Virus record (IMG/VR): IMGVR_UViG_3300020437_000005
Coordinates: 1-64,000 of that record
DNA: 64,000 nucleotides
Direction: 5' to 3' (one strand)
From: a virus
Shown piece after piece: positions 9,761 through 23,700 of the stretch (positions are counted from its first letter, which is position 1; each line of letters begins with the position of its first letter). The notes under the pieces were generated by a model, which made no database searches, was not told the DNA's origin, and worked only from the letters and a program-made list of their open reading frames with translations. A program made the position numbers and the translations under genes.

Positions 9761-9884
9761 TGATTTTTATTATGTAAAATACTTGCAGTTAGACTCTGAG
9801 TTAGAAATTGCTCGCGCAAGAATCAGAAATTTAGAGAAGGAAATTCAAGAACTCAAGACAAAAGTCTCATTATCGGAAAAGTAG
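9753..9884 (+). CDS. Short coiled-coil protein
   Basis: 43 residues (MDNDFYYVKYLQLDSELE...), overlapping the previous gene by 8 bases in another frame, an arrangement that supports real translational coupling. Residues ~13-40 (ARARIRNLEKEIQELKTK) form a clear heptad pattern. Together with the preceding 56-residue protein it makes a pair of tiny alpha-helical proteins inside a run of beta-rich fibre genes. Function unknown. Confidence 0.65.
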   Translation: MDNDFYYVKYLQLDSELEIARARIRNLEKEIQELKTKVSLSEK

Positions 9885-9899
9885 AGACTTGAAAAACTC

Positions 9900-9906
9900 A
9901 TAAATA
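9900..9906 (+). promoter_or_regulatory. T4-type late promoter motif (ATAAATA)
   Basis: ATAAATA lies 65 bases before the start at 9972, further than most copies here. Confidence 0.5.
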
Positions 9907-9971
9907 AATCAAAATCCAATATATATTGGTTTTTGAATTAAGAGTATATACTCATACATGGGGTTCTTTGA

Positions 9972-11615
9972 ATGACAGCACCGAATATTAGGTTTAAGCG
10001 TTCCGCTGTTGCAGGAAAGCGACCTACAAGCTCCCAGTTGCCTTTGGGTGAACTGGCTTTAAACACATATGATGGACAACTTTTTACTCAGGTAGATACC
10101 GGTGGAGTTGGAATTGGCACAACAGTAATCTCACTGACTCCTTGGAAAGAAATTTTCGGGACTGGTGCAGTCTTTTACGAACATAATGTAGGTATTGGAT
10201 CTAATAATCCGGCAGAAAAGTTGTCGGTTGAGGGAGACGCACGAGTTAGTAATGATCTCATTGTAGATGGGAGAATAAATGCTACCGGAGATTTATATAC
10301 TGATACAATAAGAAGATATACAGATAATAATACTAGCACAAAGATTACTTTAGAAAGCGACAAGATGCGCTTCTTTGTGACTAATGGGGTTACCCCAAAA
10401 CTTTCTATTCAAAGTGGTGTTACAGTCAATAGCAACTTAAATGTTGTTGGATTTTCAACTCTTGGAAGTACAGAAATTTCTGGAAACTTAGAAGTTGATG
10501 GTAGTGCTGAAATTGATGGACAGTTTCAGGTTGATGGTTTTGCAGATTTTCATGAAGATGTCCGAATTCTGGGCAAACTTGAGATTCTAAATGAGGTTGA
10601 AGTTGGTAGTATTATTGGTGACGGATCTGGATTATCTGGTATCGTTACTGGACTCACCGCCGGAAGTGGTATTTCAATCACTAATACGGGTGGAATTTAT
10701 GAGATTGCATCAACTGGTTCTGGATCTGGTATAGGTACGGGAATACTATCTGAAACTGATACCTTGGACAGTGTCACCGATAGGGGAAATCATACTACCA
10801 ATACAGTTACTGTAGGTGGACTCAATGTCTTTGGTATTAGTAGTTTCAATGATAAGGTCTATGTTCAGGGGCCTCTTCATGCAGGAAACACTTCGAGTGG
10901 ATCGGTTGGGACAATTAATCAGGTTTTAGTTTCAACTGGAATTGGTGTTACTTGGAAAAACATTGCGGGACTAACTAACCCACCACCAAATAGTGGAGCA
11001 ACAGAGGCAGGAGCATTTCGTGAAACTCATAAACATGTAGCTTTACCTCAACAGAGATACATTTTTGTAGATTATATGCCAAATTACCTTGACATTTTTG
11101 TCAATGGCGTCAAATTGGCAGATGGAGAATATACAGCAGACAACGGCAGTTCCATTTATTTTGCAGAGGAACTTTTTGGAGGAGATACTGTTGAAATACA
11201 TGCGTATAGTCCCATATCAAATTGGATTGAAAGTATTAATAATAAAGATCTGACGATATTAAGAGACAATTATTCATTCGTCGCAACACAATCCATGACA
11301 ACATACGACGTTACACATAACGATGGATTCATTGACATCTTTGTCAATGGTGTGAGATTAAATTCAACAGAATATAGTTCAGTTAATGATCAAACCATCG
11401 TTTTTAACGAGAGATTCTTTGGTGGGGAGAGAGTTGACATACATGTTTACAACCGATATTCATCTTTGATATCATCATCTTCGAAGATGATTGATACTCC
11501 ACCATCAAGTTCGAGTGATGTGGGTATACCAGGTCAGACAGCTTATGATGAAAACTATCTTTATGTTTGCACTGCTTCAAATACTTGGAAGAGAACCGTA
11601 TTGGAAGACTGGTAA
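9972..11615 (+). CDS. Tail-fibre-like protein with duplicated FVNGV module
   Basis: 547 residues. The N terminus MTAPNIRFKRSA is related to that of the 976-residue fibre protein. Residues ~70-85 carry NVGIGSNNPAEKLSVEGDA, the same phrase that opens the giant protein that follows. The middle repeats the GDGSGLSGIVTG / LTAGSGISI module. Two copies of a ~55-residue module follow: LDIFVNGVKLADGEY and IDIFVNGVRLNSTEY, each ending in a GGDTVEIHAY- or GGERVDIHVY-type strand. The C terminus (QTAYDENYLYVCTASNTWKR) is a known fibre tip phrase. Probably part of the same adhesin apparatus as the neighbours. Confidence 0.85.
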   Translation: MTAPNIRFKRSAVAGKRPTSSQLPLGELALNTYDGQLFTQVDTGGVGIGTTVISLTPWKEIFGTGAVFYEHNVGIGSNNPAEKLSVEGDARVSNDLIVDGRINATGDLYTDTIRRYTDNNTSTKITLESDKMRFFVTNGVTPKLSIQSGVTVNSNLNVVGFSTLGSTEISGNLEVDGSAEIDGQFQVDGFADFHEDVRILGKLEILNEVEVGSIIGDGSGLSGIVTGLTAGSGISITNTGGIYEIASTGSGSGIGTGILSETDTLDSVTDRGNHTTNTVTVGGLNVFGISSFNDKVYVQGPLHAGNTSSGSVGTINQVLVSTGIGVTWKNIAGLTNPPPNSGATEAGAFRETHKHVALPQQRYIFVDYMPNYLDIFVNGVKLADGEYTADNGSSIYFAEELFGGDTVEIHAYSPISNWIESINNKDLTILRDNYSFVATQSMTTYDVTHNDGFIDIFVNGVRLNSTEYSSVNDQTIVFNERFFGGERVDIHVYNRYSSLISSSSKMIDTPPSSSSDVGIPGQTAYDENYLYVCTASNTWKRTVLEDW

Positions 11616-11621
11616 ACATTT

Positions 11622-11628
11622 CTAAATA
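11622..11628 (+). promoter_or_regulatory. T4-type late promoter motif (CTAAATA)
   Basis: CTAAATA lies seven bases after the preceding stop and 103 bases before the giant gene, giving that gene an unusually long 5' leader. Confidence 0.55.
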
Positions 11629-11689
11629 AACATAGCGAGTCCTAGCACTTGGGGTGATATTTCCATGCGAAGACGGCTAAGTTGTTATT

Positions 11690-11701
11690 TTAAGATCTTA
11701 A
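11690..11701. repeat. 12-bp perfect palindrome in the leader of the giant gene
   Basis: TTAAGATCTTAA is self-complementary and lies 30 bases before the start at 11732, between the late motif and the ribosome-binding site AAGGAG. It could be a protein-binding site or a short RNA hairpin. No function can be assigned. Confidence 0.4.
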
Positions 11702-11731
11702 TTTAACCCCTAACAAGGAGAAAATAAACAC

Positions 11732-14700
11732 ATGGCATTTAATAGAGAACTTTCGCAATTTGCGAATTATCTCGTCCTGGATGCTGGCGGTAACTATATC
11801 GGTATTTCCACTGCGGAATCAGACGCAAATGTGGGTATCGGTTCTGCAACACCTGAGTCAAAACTGACTGTTGATGGTGACGCAAAAGTTAGCGGCATGA
11901 TGACTGCGACGGGAGGATTCAGCGGAGACCTATTTGGTACTGCTGATTTCGCAAAGCAAGCGCATAGTTTGACCACAGCAAGAAATATTTCACTTGCTGG
12001 TGACATTAACGGTACTGTTTCTTTTGACGGTACTGAAGATGTTACAATTCAAACTGTAATTCAAAACAATAGTATTGTCCTTGGCGACGATACCGAAGGT
12101 AATTATGTACAAGATATTTCTGCTGGTTCAGCAAATATCGAAGTCACTGGTTCCGGAACAGAGACTGCTTCCGTAACTATCGATCTGTCTGATACAACTG
12201 TATCTGCGGGTTCATATGGTTCAATCAGTGAAGTTCCTGTTCTGGAGATCGATCCAAAGGGTCGTATCACAAATGCATCTACAGTTACAGTTGCAACAGA
12301 TCTGAATATTGCTGGTGATACTGGTTCTGATGCAGTTGATCTGCTGAATGGAACTTTCTCAGTCACTGGTGGCACATATGTTGACACTGACGCTGCAAAT
12401 GATGGCGTTAACATCACTGTAAGAGGTACTTCACAGAACACTCCAGATTATCTGGTTGCTCGTGATGCTTCTGGTAACTTCTCTGCGGGTATGATTACCG
12501 CAGATCTGACAGGTAATCTGACTGGTACTGCACAGTTCGCGACTGATGCACACGGTCTGACAACCTCACATACATTCAAAGTTTCCGGAGATGGTACTGC
12601 TCCTGCTATTACATTTGATGGTACGCAAGATGTTGACCTGAACCTGACACTGGAGAATACTGGTGTTGCTTCTGGTGATTATGGTTCAACAACCACAATC
12701 CCAACATTCACAGTTGACTCAAAGGGTCGTCTGACTGCAGCAGCAAATGTTCAATTAGATACAACTCTGAATGTTTCTTCAGATTCTGGTGCAATCGCAA
12801 TCGATCAGCAGACTGAAACTCTGGCGATCGAAGGTGTTGATGGAGAAATCGACGGCGTTGCTTCTGGCAACAAAGTAGAACTGAGCCTGGTTGATACAGG
12901 AGTATCTGCTGGTGCATATGGCAACAAGACAACAATTCCTACATTCACAGTTGATGCGAAAGGTCGTATCACTGGTGCAGGAACAACTCACGTCTATACA
13001 ACTCTGAATGTTGCTTCTGATTCGGGCAACATTGCAATTGAACAACAGATTGAAACTCTGACAATCGAAGGTGCAAACGGACAGATTGATGGTGTTGCTT
13101 CAGGTAACGGCATTGAACTGAGTCTGGTTGATACTGGTGTAACTGCTGGAGATTATGGTTCAGGTTCTTTCGTTCCTGTAATCAGCGTTGATGCAAAAGG
13201 TCGCATTACATCTGCTTCAACAACTGAAATCGGTACCAACCTGAGTGTTGCTGCTGATTCTGGTTCAGAAACAGTTGATCTTCTGACCGATACTCTGACA
13301 GTAACTGGTGGAACTAACGTAACCACACAGCTTCTGAACGACGAAGTCACAGTCAATCTGGATGCAGACATTGCTCTGACAAGTATTGACCTGTCAGGAA
13401 CTCTGGATGTTGATGGAACATCAACTCTTGGCGTACTGGAAGCTGGTGCTTCTACATTGGCTTCTGCTGATGTAACTGGTGCTGCTTCAGTTGGAGGAAC
13501 ACTCGACGTAACTGGCGCTACAACCGTTGACGCATTTACTGCTGGTGCTTCTACAATTGCATCTGCTTCAATCACAGGCGCTGCTACAGTTGGAACAACT
13601 CTGGGCGTAACCGGAACTTCAACTCTGGGCGTGTTGGTTGCTGGTGCTTCAACACTGGATTCAGCTTCTGTCACTAACAATACCACCATCGGTGGCACAC
13701 TTGGTGTAACAGGAACTTCAACTCTTGGTGTACTGAATGCTGGTGCAACATCAGTTGATAGTCTGACTACAACTGGCATTGCTGCTGTTGGTACAAATCT
13801 GACTGTTGGTGGTACTGCAATCATCGATGGTACAACACAACTCAAATCTGGCGCACAACTTGATTCCACACTTTCTGTCGCAGGTGCAACCACACTTGCT
13901 TCTACACTGGGTGTATCTGGTGCAACTACACTCGCAGGTCTGACTGCTGGTGATTCTACTCTGGCATCCGCTAGTGTAACTGGTGCTGCTACAGTTGGCG
14001 CATCCCTAAACGTAAATGGCGCAACTTCACTTGCTGGATTAACTGCTGCTGCAACTTCAGTTGATTCTCTTGGAGTTGTTGGAGCTGCAACAGTTGGAAC
14101 AACTCTGGACGTAACCGGTAAGTCAACTCTTGGCGTACTTGAAACAACTGCAAATGCAAAGGTTGAGTCACTGGAAGTTACAAATGCTGCTGACCTCAAG
14201 TCAACTCTTGATGTAACTGGAGACACAACACTTGCTGGACTGACTGCTGGTGCTTCAACACTGGATTCAGCTACAATCACAAATGACGCCGTCATCGGTG
14301 GAGACGCAACTGCAACTTCATTCAAGACTGGTGCTCTTGGATCTGCAATTATCGTTAACAACGATTCAATTACTGGTCCTTCTTCAATCACTATTGATCC
14401 TGGTGCTGATCAAACTGGTGATGGTACTCTGTACGTTCTGGGTAACCTGCAAGTCAAGGGTACACAAACTGTTATTGATTCAACAGTCGTTTCTGTTGAA
14501 GATCTGAACATCGTTGTTGCTAAGAACGCTGCAAATGATGCTGCTGCTGATGGTGGTGGTTTCACTGTTGAGTCTGGCGATGGCAATAAGACCTTCCAAT
14601 ACGAAGGTGATGCACTTGAGCAGAACTTCGGTTCCTCTGAGAATCTGAATCTTGCTCTGGGTAAAGTTTATAAGATCAATAACGTCGAAATCCTGAGTGC

Positions 14701-17700
14701 AACTACTCTGGGTGGTTCTGTTATCAACTCTTCACTGACATCTGTCGGTACTCTGGTTGATCTGGATGTTGCTGGTGCAACTACACTTGGCGACACTCTT
14801 GATGTTGCTGGTGATACTACACTTGCTGGTCTGACTGCTGGTGCTTCTACATTAGCTTCTGCTACTGTAACTGGTGCTGCTACCGTTGGAACAACTCTGG
14901 GTGTAACTGGTGCTGCTACCGTTGGTGGAACTCTGGGTGTATCTGGTGCAACCACACTTGCTGGACTGACTGCTGGTTCTTCAACACTTGCATCTGCTGA
15001 TGTAACTGGTGACACTTCAGTTGGCGGCAACATTGTCGTTGATGGAACATCACAGGTTAAGTCTGCTGCACAGTTTGATTCTACAATCAACGTAACTGGC
15101 GCAACTACACTTGGTTCTACACTTGGTGTAACTGGTGCTACTACACTTGCTGGACTGACTGCTGGCGATTCAACACTGTCTTCTGCTGATGTTACTAACA
15201 ACGCAACTGTTGGTGGTACTTTAGGAGTAACTGGTGCAACTACACTTGCTGGTCTGACTGCGGGAACAACTTCAGTTGATTCTCTTGGTGTTGCTACAAA
15301 TGCAACTGTTGATGGTAACTTCGTTGTTGAAGGAACAGGAACAGTTGGCGGAGCATTCCATGCTCAAGGTTCTGCACAGTTTGACACAACTATTGACGTA
15401 ACTGGAGCTGCTACACTTGCTTCTACATTGGACGTTGCTGGTACATCAACTCTTGGCGTACTGACTGCTGGTGCATCTACATTCGCAACTGCTGATGTAA
15501 CTTCAAATGCAACAGTTGGTGGTACATTTGCTGTTACTGGAACATCTACACTGGCTGCTGTTAATGCTGCTGCAACTTCAGTAACTACATTGACAACAAG
15601 TGGTGCTGCTTCTGTTGGTACAAATCTGACTGTTGGTGGAACTGCAACTGTTGATGGTGCATTCCGCGCTAAGGATACTGCACAGTTTGATTCTAGCGTT
15701 GCTGTAACAGGAACTACAACTCTGAGTGATACTCTGGATGTTCTCGGTGCTACAACACTGACTAACACTCTGGATGTAACTGGTGCTTCTACCCTCTCAA
15801 CTGTTGATGTAACTGGTGCTGCTACCGTTGGTTCAACCCTGGACGTAACTGGTGCAACTACACTCACATCACTGACTGCTGGTGCTTCAACACTCGCATC
15901 TGCTGCTGTTACTAACAATGCAACTGTTGGTGGTTCACTGGGCGTAACTGGAGCAACAACTCTGAGTGATACTCTGGATGTATCTGGTGTAACTACACTT
16001 GCTGGTCTGACTGCTGGTGCAACTACACTTGCTTCCTCATCCGTAACAGGCAACTCTAATGTTGGTGGAAACTTCGGTGTCGTTGGTCACACTGCGCTTG
16101 ATACTGTAACTGCTGGTATTTCCACAGTTTCTACAATCGACATAACTGGTGCTGCTGCTGTAGGTGCAAACCTGACTGTTGCTGGTACTTCAACCGTTGA
16201 TGGCGTATTTACTGCAAATGCTGCTGCACAGTTTAATACAACCGCAGACGTAACTGGCGATCTAACTGTTGGCGGAGCAACTGCTCTGACATCAACTCTG
16301 GACGTAACTGGTGCTACTACACTTACAGGTCTTCTGACCGCTAATGGTGGTGCTGTTATCTCAGCTGCTCAGATCAATGGAATCATGGCAGTTAGTGGTG
16401 CAGCTGCACTGAATGGTCCAGTTTCTACTGGAGATACTCTGGACGTAACTGGTGCTGCTACACTTGATAGCACTCTGGATGTAACTGGCAACACAACACT
16501 TTCTACACTTAATGTAACTGGCCTTGCAACTCTTGATTCTTCACTCGATCTGACTGGAGACCTTACAATCAATGGTACTAAGTTCAGTATTGCTGCTGCA
16601 ACTGGTAACGCAACCGTTGGTGGTAGTATTAATGCTGACGATACCGTTACTGCTCCAGAATTTAGTGGAGAACTGAGTGGTGCTGCTGTTTCTACAAGTG
16701 CTGATGGTCTGGTTAACACCGGAATCACAACTGTTACAAACACAATTGAAGTTAAGTCTGATGATGGTTCTGTTGCTGGAATCGACCTGTTCGATGATGT
16801 CAACAATACCTACTATTCAAGACTGCAGTCTGCAACTAATGCTCAGTTGACGGATAACGTTGAAGTTACAATGCCTACCGTCAGTGGTAACATGCTGGTT
16901 GGTGATGCAAATATCTCCAACAGTGTTAACACCTCTGGTATCATTACTGCAACTTCATTCGTTGGTCCTCTGACTGGCAATGCTGATACAGTAACTGCAC
17001 TGCAAACTGCAAGAGAGTTCAGCATCATTGGTGATGTAGACGCACCTGCAGTATCTTTCGATGCAACTGGTAACGTTGTTCTGAACACAACTCTTGATTC
17101 AACTGGTGTAACTGCTGGTGACTATGGTTCATCTACACAGATTCCAACATTCACTGTTGATGAGAAAGGTCGTCTGACTGCTGCAGGTGGTGTAGATATC
17201 TCTACCGACCTGAATATCGATGCTGATGCTGGTTCAGTAGATATCAATCTTCTGACCGAGACTCTGTCAATCACTGGTTCCACATACGTCAATACTTCAG
17301 TTGATACTAACGAAGTTATTGTCAACGTTGAAGCTGGTTCTGCAAACGTAGTCAGCACACTGGTTGCAAGAGATGCATCTGGTAACTTCGCTGCTGGCGA
17401 AATCACTGCAACTCGCTTTATCGGTCTTGCCGATCGCGCAACTCAGTTAGAGAACACCCGTACATTTGCTGCTTCTGGCGATGCAACTGCACCTGCTGTT
17501 GACTTCAACGGAACACAGAGTCCTGTTCTGAACTTGACTCTGAACAATGTTAATACTAACGTTGGAACATTTGGTTCACCAAGTCAGATTGCACAGGTCA
17601 CAGTTAATGCTAAGGGTCTTGTAACTGGCGTAACTAACGTTGCTATCTCCACTTCACTGTCAATCGGCGACGGTTCAGGATCTGGTTCCGTTGAACTGAT

Positions 17701-20700
17701 GGATGGTAATCTGAGCCTTCTGGGTAGTGATTATATTGAAACTTCAGTTTCTGGAACTGACTTCACAATCTCCCTGAAAGGAGATTCTGCGAATGTTGCA
17801 GATAAGGCTGTCGTAAGAGATGAAAATGGCAACTTCGCTGCTGGAACAATTACTGCTGACCTGACTGGTAGAGCACTGATTGCAACAACTGCTGACGAAC
17901 TTGAGACCACAAGAAACATCTCAATTGATGGTCCTGTCGTAGGTAATGTTGACTTCAATGGTGGTTCTGATGTTACTATCAGTGTAACTCAACAACCAGA
18001 TTCCGTTGAACTGAGAACACACACAACTGGCGACTATGTTGAGTCTGTTGCTGATTCTGGTCTGAGCGATATCACAATTGCTGGTAACGGCGAAGGTGGT
18101 GCTGTACAGGTTGGTCTGACAACAACTGGCGTAAGTGCTGGAACATATGGTGCAACTGGTTCACTGCCTATCTTCACTGTAGATAGCAGAGGTCGTATCA
18201 CATCCGCAACAACAACTTCAGTTTCTACTGAACTCTCAATCACTGGTGACAGTGGTAGCGATTCTGTTGATCTGCTGAACGATACACTCGACTTCGAAGG
18301 TGATTCAAACCTGACAACTGAAGTTACCGATAACAAGGTTTCTGTTTCACTGAATCAGAACGTTGCTGTATCCGGTAACATGGATGCTGCTTCATTCAGA
18401 ACAGGTAACGAAGGCGATTCCATCATCGTTACAGGAACATCCATTACTGGTCCTTCTTCAATCACAATCGATCCTGCCGGTATCGGCGACAATACAGGCG
18501 AACTGTATGTCATGGGCGATCTGATTGTTAAGGGTACAACTACAACCGTTAACTCCGTTGAGTTGGCTGTTGCTGATAAGAACATCACTCTGGCAGACGG
18601 TGCTACAAGCAACGCTGTTGCAAATGGTGGTGGTCTTACAATCGAGGCTGGTGCTGATGGCGCTAAGACCTTCCAATTCGAAGAGATTGGTCTGAACTTC
18701 GGTTCATCCGAGAACATGAATCTTGCTGTAAGTAAGGTTTATAAGATTGACAATACTTCAGTTCTGAGTGCTACAACACTGGGTACTGCCGTTGTTAACT
18801 CTTCCCTGGAAGTTGTTGGAACAATCAACACTGGTGTATGGCAGGGCACTGCAATCAATGATGACTACATTGACTTCATTGATAATGCAAACAAGGTCAA
18901 GATTTCTGCTCTTGACATCGATGCTGTTGCTGAAATCGGCACACCAATCGCTGATGGCGATCTGATGATCATCGACGATGGTGCTGATGGAACTAACCGC
19001 AGCATGACAGTTGATCGTATGCCTGTTTATACCTTCAGTAAGGTATCTGGAGACATTCTGATCGATTCTACTGGTGTCGCAACAATCCAGCCAAACTCTG
19101 TTGATCTTGCAACAGATACAACTGGTAACTATGTTGCTACAATTACCGCTACAAACATTGATGTTACCAACTCCGGTACAGAAGATGCTGCTGTAACCCT
19201 GGATCTTTCCGATACAACAGTAACTGCTGGTTCATACGGTTCTACAACTGCAATTCCTACATTTACAGTTGACGAGAAAGGTCGTCTGACCGCAGCTGGT
19301 ACAGTTCAAGTTGACACAACACTGGATGTTTCATCTGATGTTGGTTCAATTGATATTGATCAACAGACTGAAACTCTGGCAATCGAAGGTGTTGACGGAG
19401 AAATCAGCGGTACTGCAACTGGAACCAAGGTTGAGCTTGGACTGGTTGACACTGGTGTTGCTGCTGGATCTTATGGTTCTGCAACTGCAATCCCAACATT
19501 CACAGTTGATGCAAAGGGTCGCCTGAGCGAGTCTTCAACTGTTGCAATCGGAACTGCTATGACCCTTGCTGGTGATACAGGTTCTGAAGTCATTGAGTTC
19601 CTCAATGATACTATGACAATTGCTGGTGATACTCACGTATCAACAGACGCTTCTAATGATGTGTTGACAATCAGCGTTGACGCAACAAGTGCTGCTACAC
19701 CAAGTACAATGGTTGCTCGTGATGCAGACGGTAGTTTCTCTGCCCATGTAATCACTGCCAATGTATTTGATGGAGACCTCAATTCCACCGGTATTTCAAC
19801 ATTCTCAAATGATCTTCAGATCGGTAAGAGACTGATTGACGCTGGCGGTAGTAGTGGTGGAGAAAAACAGACCATTGGTGTTAACACGACAACTGGTTAT
19901 CTTGAGTGGCAAGATCTGACTGACATTCTTCCACAAACAAGAACAACTCAATCACAAGTCGCAGCTGAAGGCGATACACAATTCTTCTTCGATTATAATG
20001 CAAACTTCCTTGACGTATTCGTTAATGGTGTTAAGTTAAACCTCAACGAGTATACAGCAACCGACGAGACTTCAATCACACTCGTAGAACCTCTGTTCGA
20101 AGGTGATGTTGTTGAATTCCACTCATATGCTGTTGCTGGTGGTGGACTTGGTGTTGTTGAATTCATGGGAGACCTGAAAGATGTAACACTTGGTGCTCTT
20201 GCACAGAATGATGTTCTGGTCTACAACGGTGCAGGATTCGTTAACCAACAGTCTATAAGTCTGTCTGGTGGTATTACAGGTGCAAGCATTGATGCTGGCT
20301 CCGCTACTATTACTGGTGCAATTTCTGCAGATTCTGCTGCAATCACTGGTAACATTTCTGTTGGAAGTCTGACCCTGAACGGTAATGCTGCTGTTTCCGG
20401 TTCAATCATTCCATCTGCAACCAATACATACGATCTGGGTTCACCTGATAGAACTTGGAGAGATCTTTATCTTGCCGATGCTTCACTGTATATCGACGGT
20501 CAGAAGGTTCTGCATTCCGATAACGATACAATCGTTGTTTCTGCTGATCCTAACCAGAACCTGTCTGTTCAGACAACTGGAACTGGTGATATCGAACTTT
20601 CACCTGCATCTGATGTTGGTGGATCAGGAAGCGTACAACTGAAGGGTAATCTGGTTGTTAATACTGGATTTGAGATCACATCTACTGCTGGTGCTGTTAA

Positions 20701-23700
20701 GTTCAATAGCAACCTTGCTGCAGATGTTATCGAGTCTAAGACTGATGATACAAACCTCACACTGCGTGGTAACGGTGCTGGCGCTGTTGCTGTTAACGAT
20801 GACCTGACCGTTATCGGAGACATCACTGCACAGAATCTGACTGCAGATATCGATGCTTCTAACATCACATCTGGTACAGTCTCTACTGCACGTTTGGGTG
20901 CTGGAACTGCTGATGGTACTACATTCCTGAGTGGAGATGGTACTTGGAAGGAAGTTGATTCAACCGCACTGAAGGATGAAAACGGACAAATCAAGGCACA
21001 GGCATCTGCTGCTGGTCTCACTGTTAGTGGAACTCTTGCTGCTGATACTCTTGTCGGCGATCTGGATGTTGCTAACCTCTCCGGTATTGTTGATCCTGCA
21101 AACCTGGGTACAGGAACTGCAGATGCAACTACATTCCTCAGAGGCGACGGTTCATATGCTGTTGTTGATTCCACCAAACTGATTGACAGTCTGGGTGCTG
21201 ATAGAATCAATGCAACAACATCTGGCGTAACTGTTACAGGCACTGCAACTGCGGATTCATTCGTAACTGCTGGTGGTCTGGAAATGACCGGTGCTAAGTT
21301 GTCTGGTCCTGCTGAGATCGTTCTCGATCCTGCTGGTGACGATGACGTTGCTGGAACACTGAGAATCAAGGGTGATCTGATCGTTGATGGTACAACCACA
21401 ACAATCAACACTGCAACATTAGATGTAACCGATGCAAACATCACAGTCGCTAAGGGTGCAACTCTTGCTTCTGCTGTTGATGGTGCTGGTCTTACAATCG
21501 ATGGTGCAAACGCAACATTCGTATATGACTTTGCTAACTCTGCACTGAAGTCAAGTGAGAACATCAACATTGCTGCTGGTAAGGTTTATCAGGTTAACGG
21601 CAACGAAGTTCTGACTGCAACTACAGTTCTTGGTAAGTCAATGCCTACAGGTGATGTTGTTGGTTCATCCGACGCACAGACCCTGACAGCTAAGACAATC
21701 AGTGGTTCTACAAACGCATTGACCAATATTGCTAATGCTTCACTGGTTAACTCAACAGTTTCCTTCGGTGGTATCGAACTCGCACTGGGTGCATCTGATG
21801 CAACTCCTGCTTTCGATCTTGCTGACGCAACAAACCTGCCTACCACAGCACTGACTGGTACAATCACCAATGCACAACTTGCTGGTGCGATTGCTAACGA
21901 TAAACTGGCTAATCAGTCCGTTTCCTTCGGTGGTATCTCACTGAATCTTGGCGAGACCGATGCAACTCCTGCATTCGATCTGGTTGATGCAACTGGTTAC
22001 AAGACTGAGTCACTGGTTGGCACAATTGCTAACGCACAACTCGCAGGTTCTATTCCTAACGATAAACTTGCAAACAGCACAATTTCTGGACATGCACTGG
22101 GTACATCACTCAGCACATTGTCAATGTCCACTGATACACACCTCTCTGGTAGTGCAACCTATAATGGTTCTGGCGCTGCAACATTCGAGGTTAGTATTGA
22201 TGCAACCGCAACCAACACTGCAAGCACAGTTGTTGCACGCGATGCAAACGGAAACTTCGCTGCTGGTACAATTACTGCAGACCTGGCTGGTAATGCACTT
22301 ACCGCTGATCATGCAGACGATGCTGATGAAGCAATCAACTCACAGAATGTAAGAATTGATGGCGCTGCTGATGCAGACGCTACACACTACCTGATGATGT
22401 CCTCTACCGCATCCGGTCAATCCCGTGCGAAGAGTGATGGCAACCTCGTCTACAATCCATCCTCAAATACCCTGTCTACAGGTGCATTTGTTGGTAATCT
22501 GACAGGTAACGTAACAGGTAATGCTGATACAGCAACACTTGCTGCTGATTCCTCACTGCTCGGTGGAGAGTCTAAGGCATACTACGCAACCGCTGCTGAT
22601 TTGTCTGCTCTGACAACAACAGTTGGCATCGTAACATTCTCCGGTGCATATGGAGATCTCACTGGCGTTCCTACCAGCATCTCAGAGTTTGCTAATGATG
22701 CAAACTACTTGACATCTGCTGATCTCATCAGTAGTGCAAGTGAGGCTGCAACAATTGACGTTCAGTCCGATAACATCACTGATACTGAGAGATTCCTGAC
22801 ATTCGTACAAAACGGAACAGGATTCCAGAACGTTGCTACAGATTCCGATCTGAAGTACAACCCTGCTCTTAACAGACTGACCGCTGACTTGTTCAGAGGT
22901 GCTGTTGAAGGTGACGTAACTGGTGACCTGACTGGTAATGCTGATACAGCAACAACTGCAACTAACCTTGCAAATGCTGCTAACATCAACGCTGGTCTGA
23001 TCAATCAGGACAGAATCCCTGCAACACTGAATAAGGATATCAGTGGAACTGCTGCTGAAGCAACTAGACTGGGTGGACAACTTCCTTCCTACTATGCTGT
23101 TGCTGCAGATCTGAATGCCGAGACCGCCGCAAGAACATCTGCTGTTTCTGATGAAGAAACTGCAAGAATTTCTGCAGATGGTGTACTGGATGGTAAGATC
23201 GATGATGAGATTGCAAACAGAACTGCTGCGATTTCCGCAGAAGTAACTGCAAGAAATAATGCAATCACAAATGCAGTCGATGCTGCTACAGCACTGTATG
23301 AAGCGGCTGACACTACACTCCAGACCAACATTGATAATGAGGCATCAACTCGTGCCAACGCTGATACTGCTCTGTCTGGTAGATTGGATACCCTTGAGGC
23401 TGATCCAACAACTGCAACTGCATTGAGTACAGAAACAATTGCTAGAACAAATGCTGACACAGCATTGTCTGCAAGACTTGATACTCTTGAAGCTGATCCA
23501 ACATCTGCAACTGCTCTGAGTTCTGAGTCTGCTGCTAGAACAAATGCTGACACAGCATTGTCTGCAAGACTTGATACTCTTGAAGCTGATCCAACAACCG
23601 CAGCTGCTCTGAGTTCAGAAGCATCAACCCGTGCAAATGCTGACACTGCTCTGTCCGGTAGACTTGATACATTAGAAGCTGATCCTACAACTGGTGCTGC

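Noticed and set aside
13153-14391. 412-codon minus-strand frame opposite the giant gene
   Set aside because: It mirrors the repeat codons (mostly Val, Ala, Pro, Ser), has no ribosome-binding site or independent promoter, and similar long antisense frames appear opposite every repeat block.
20569-21570. 333-codon minus-strand frame opposite the giant gene
   Set aside because: Antisense shadow of biased codons; low-complexity product with no recognisable domain.
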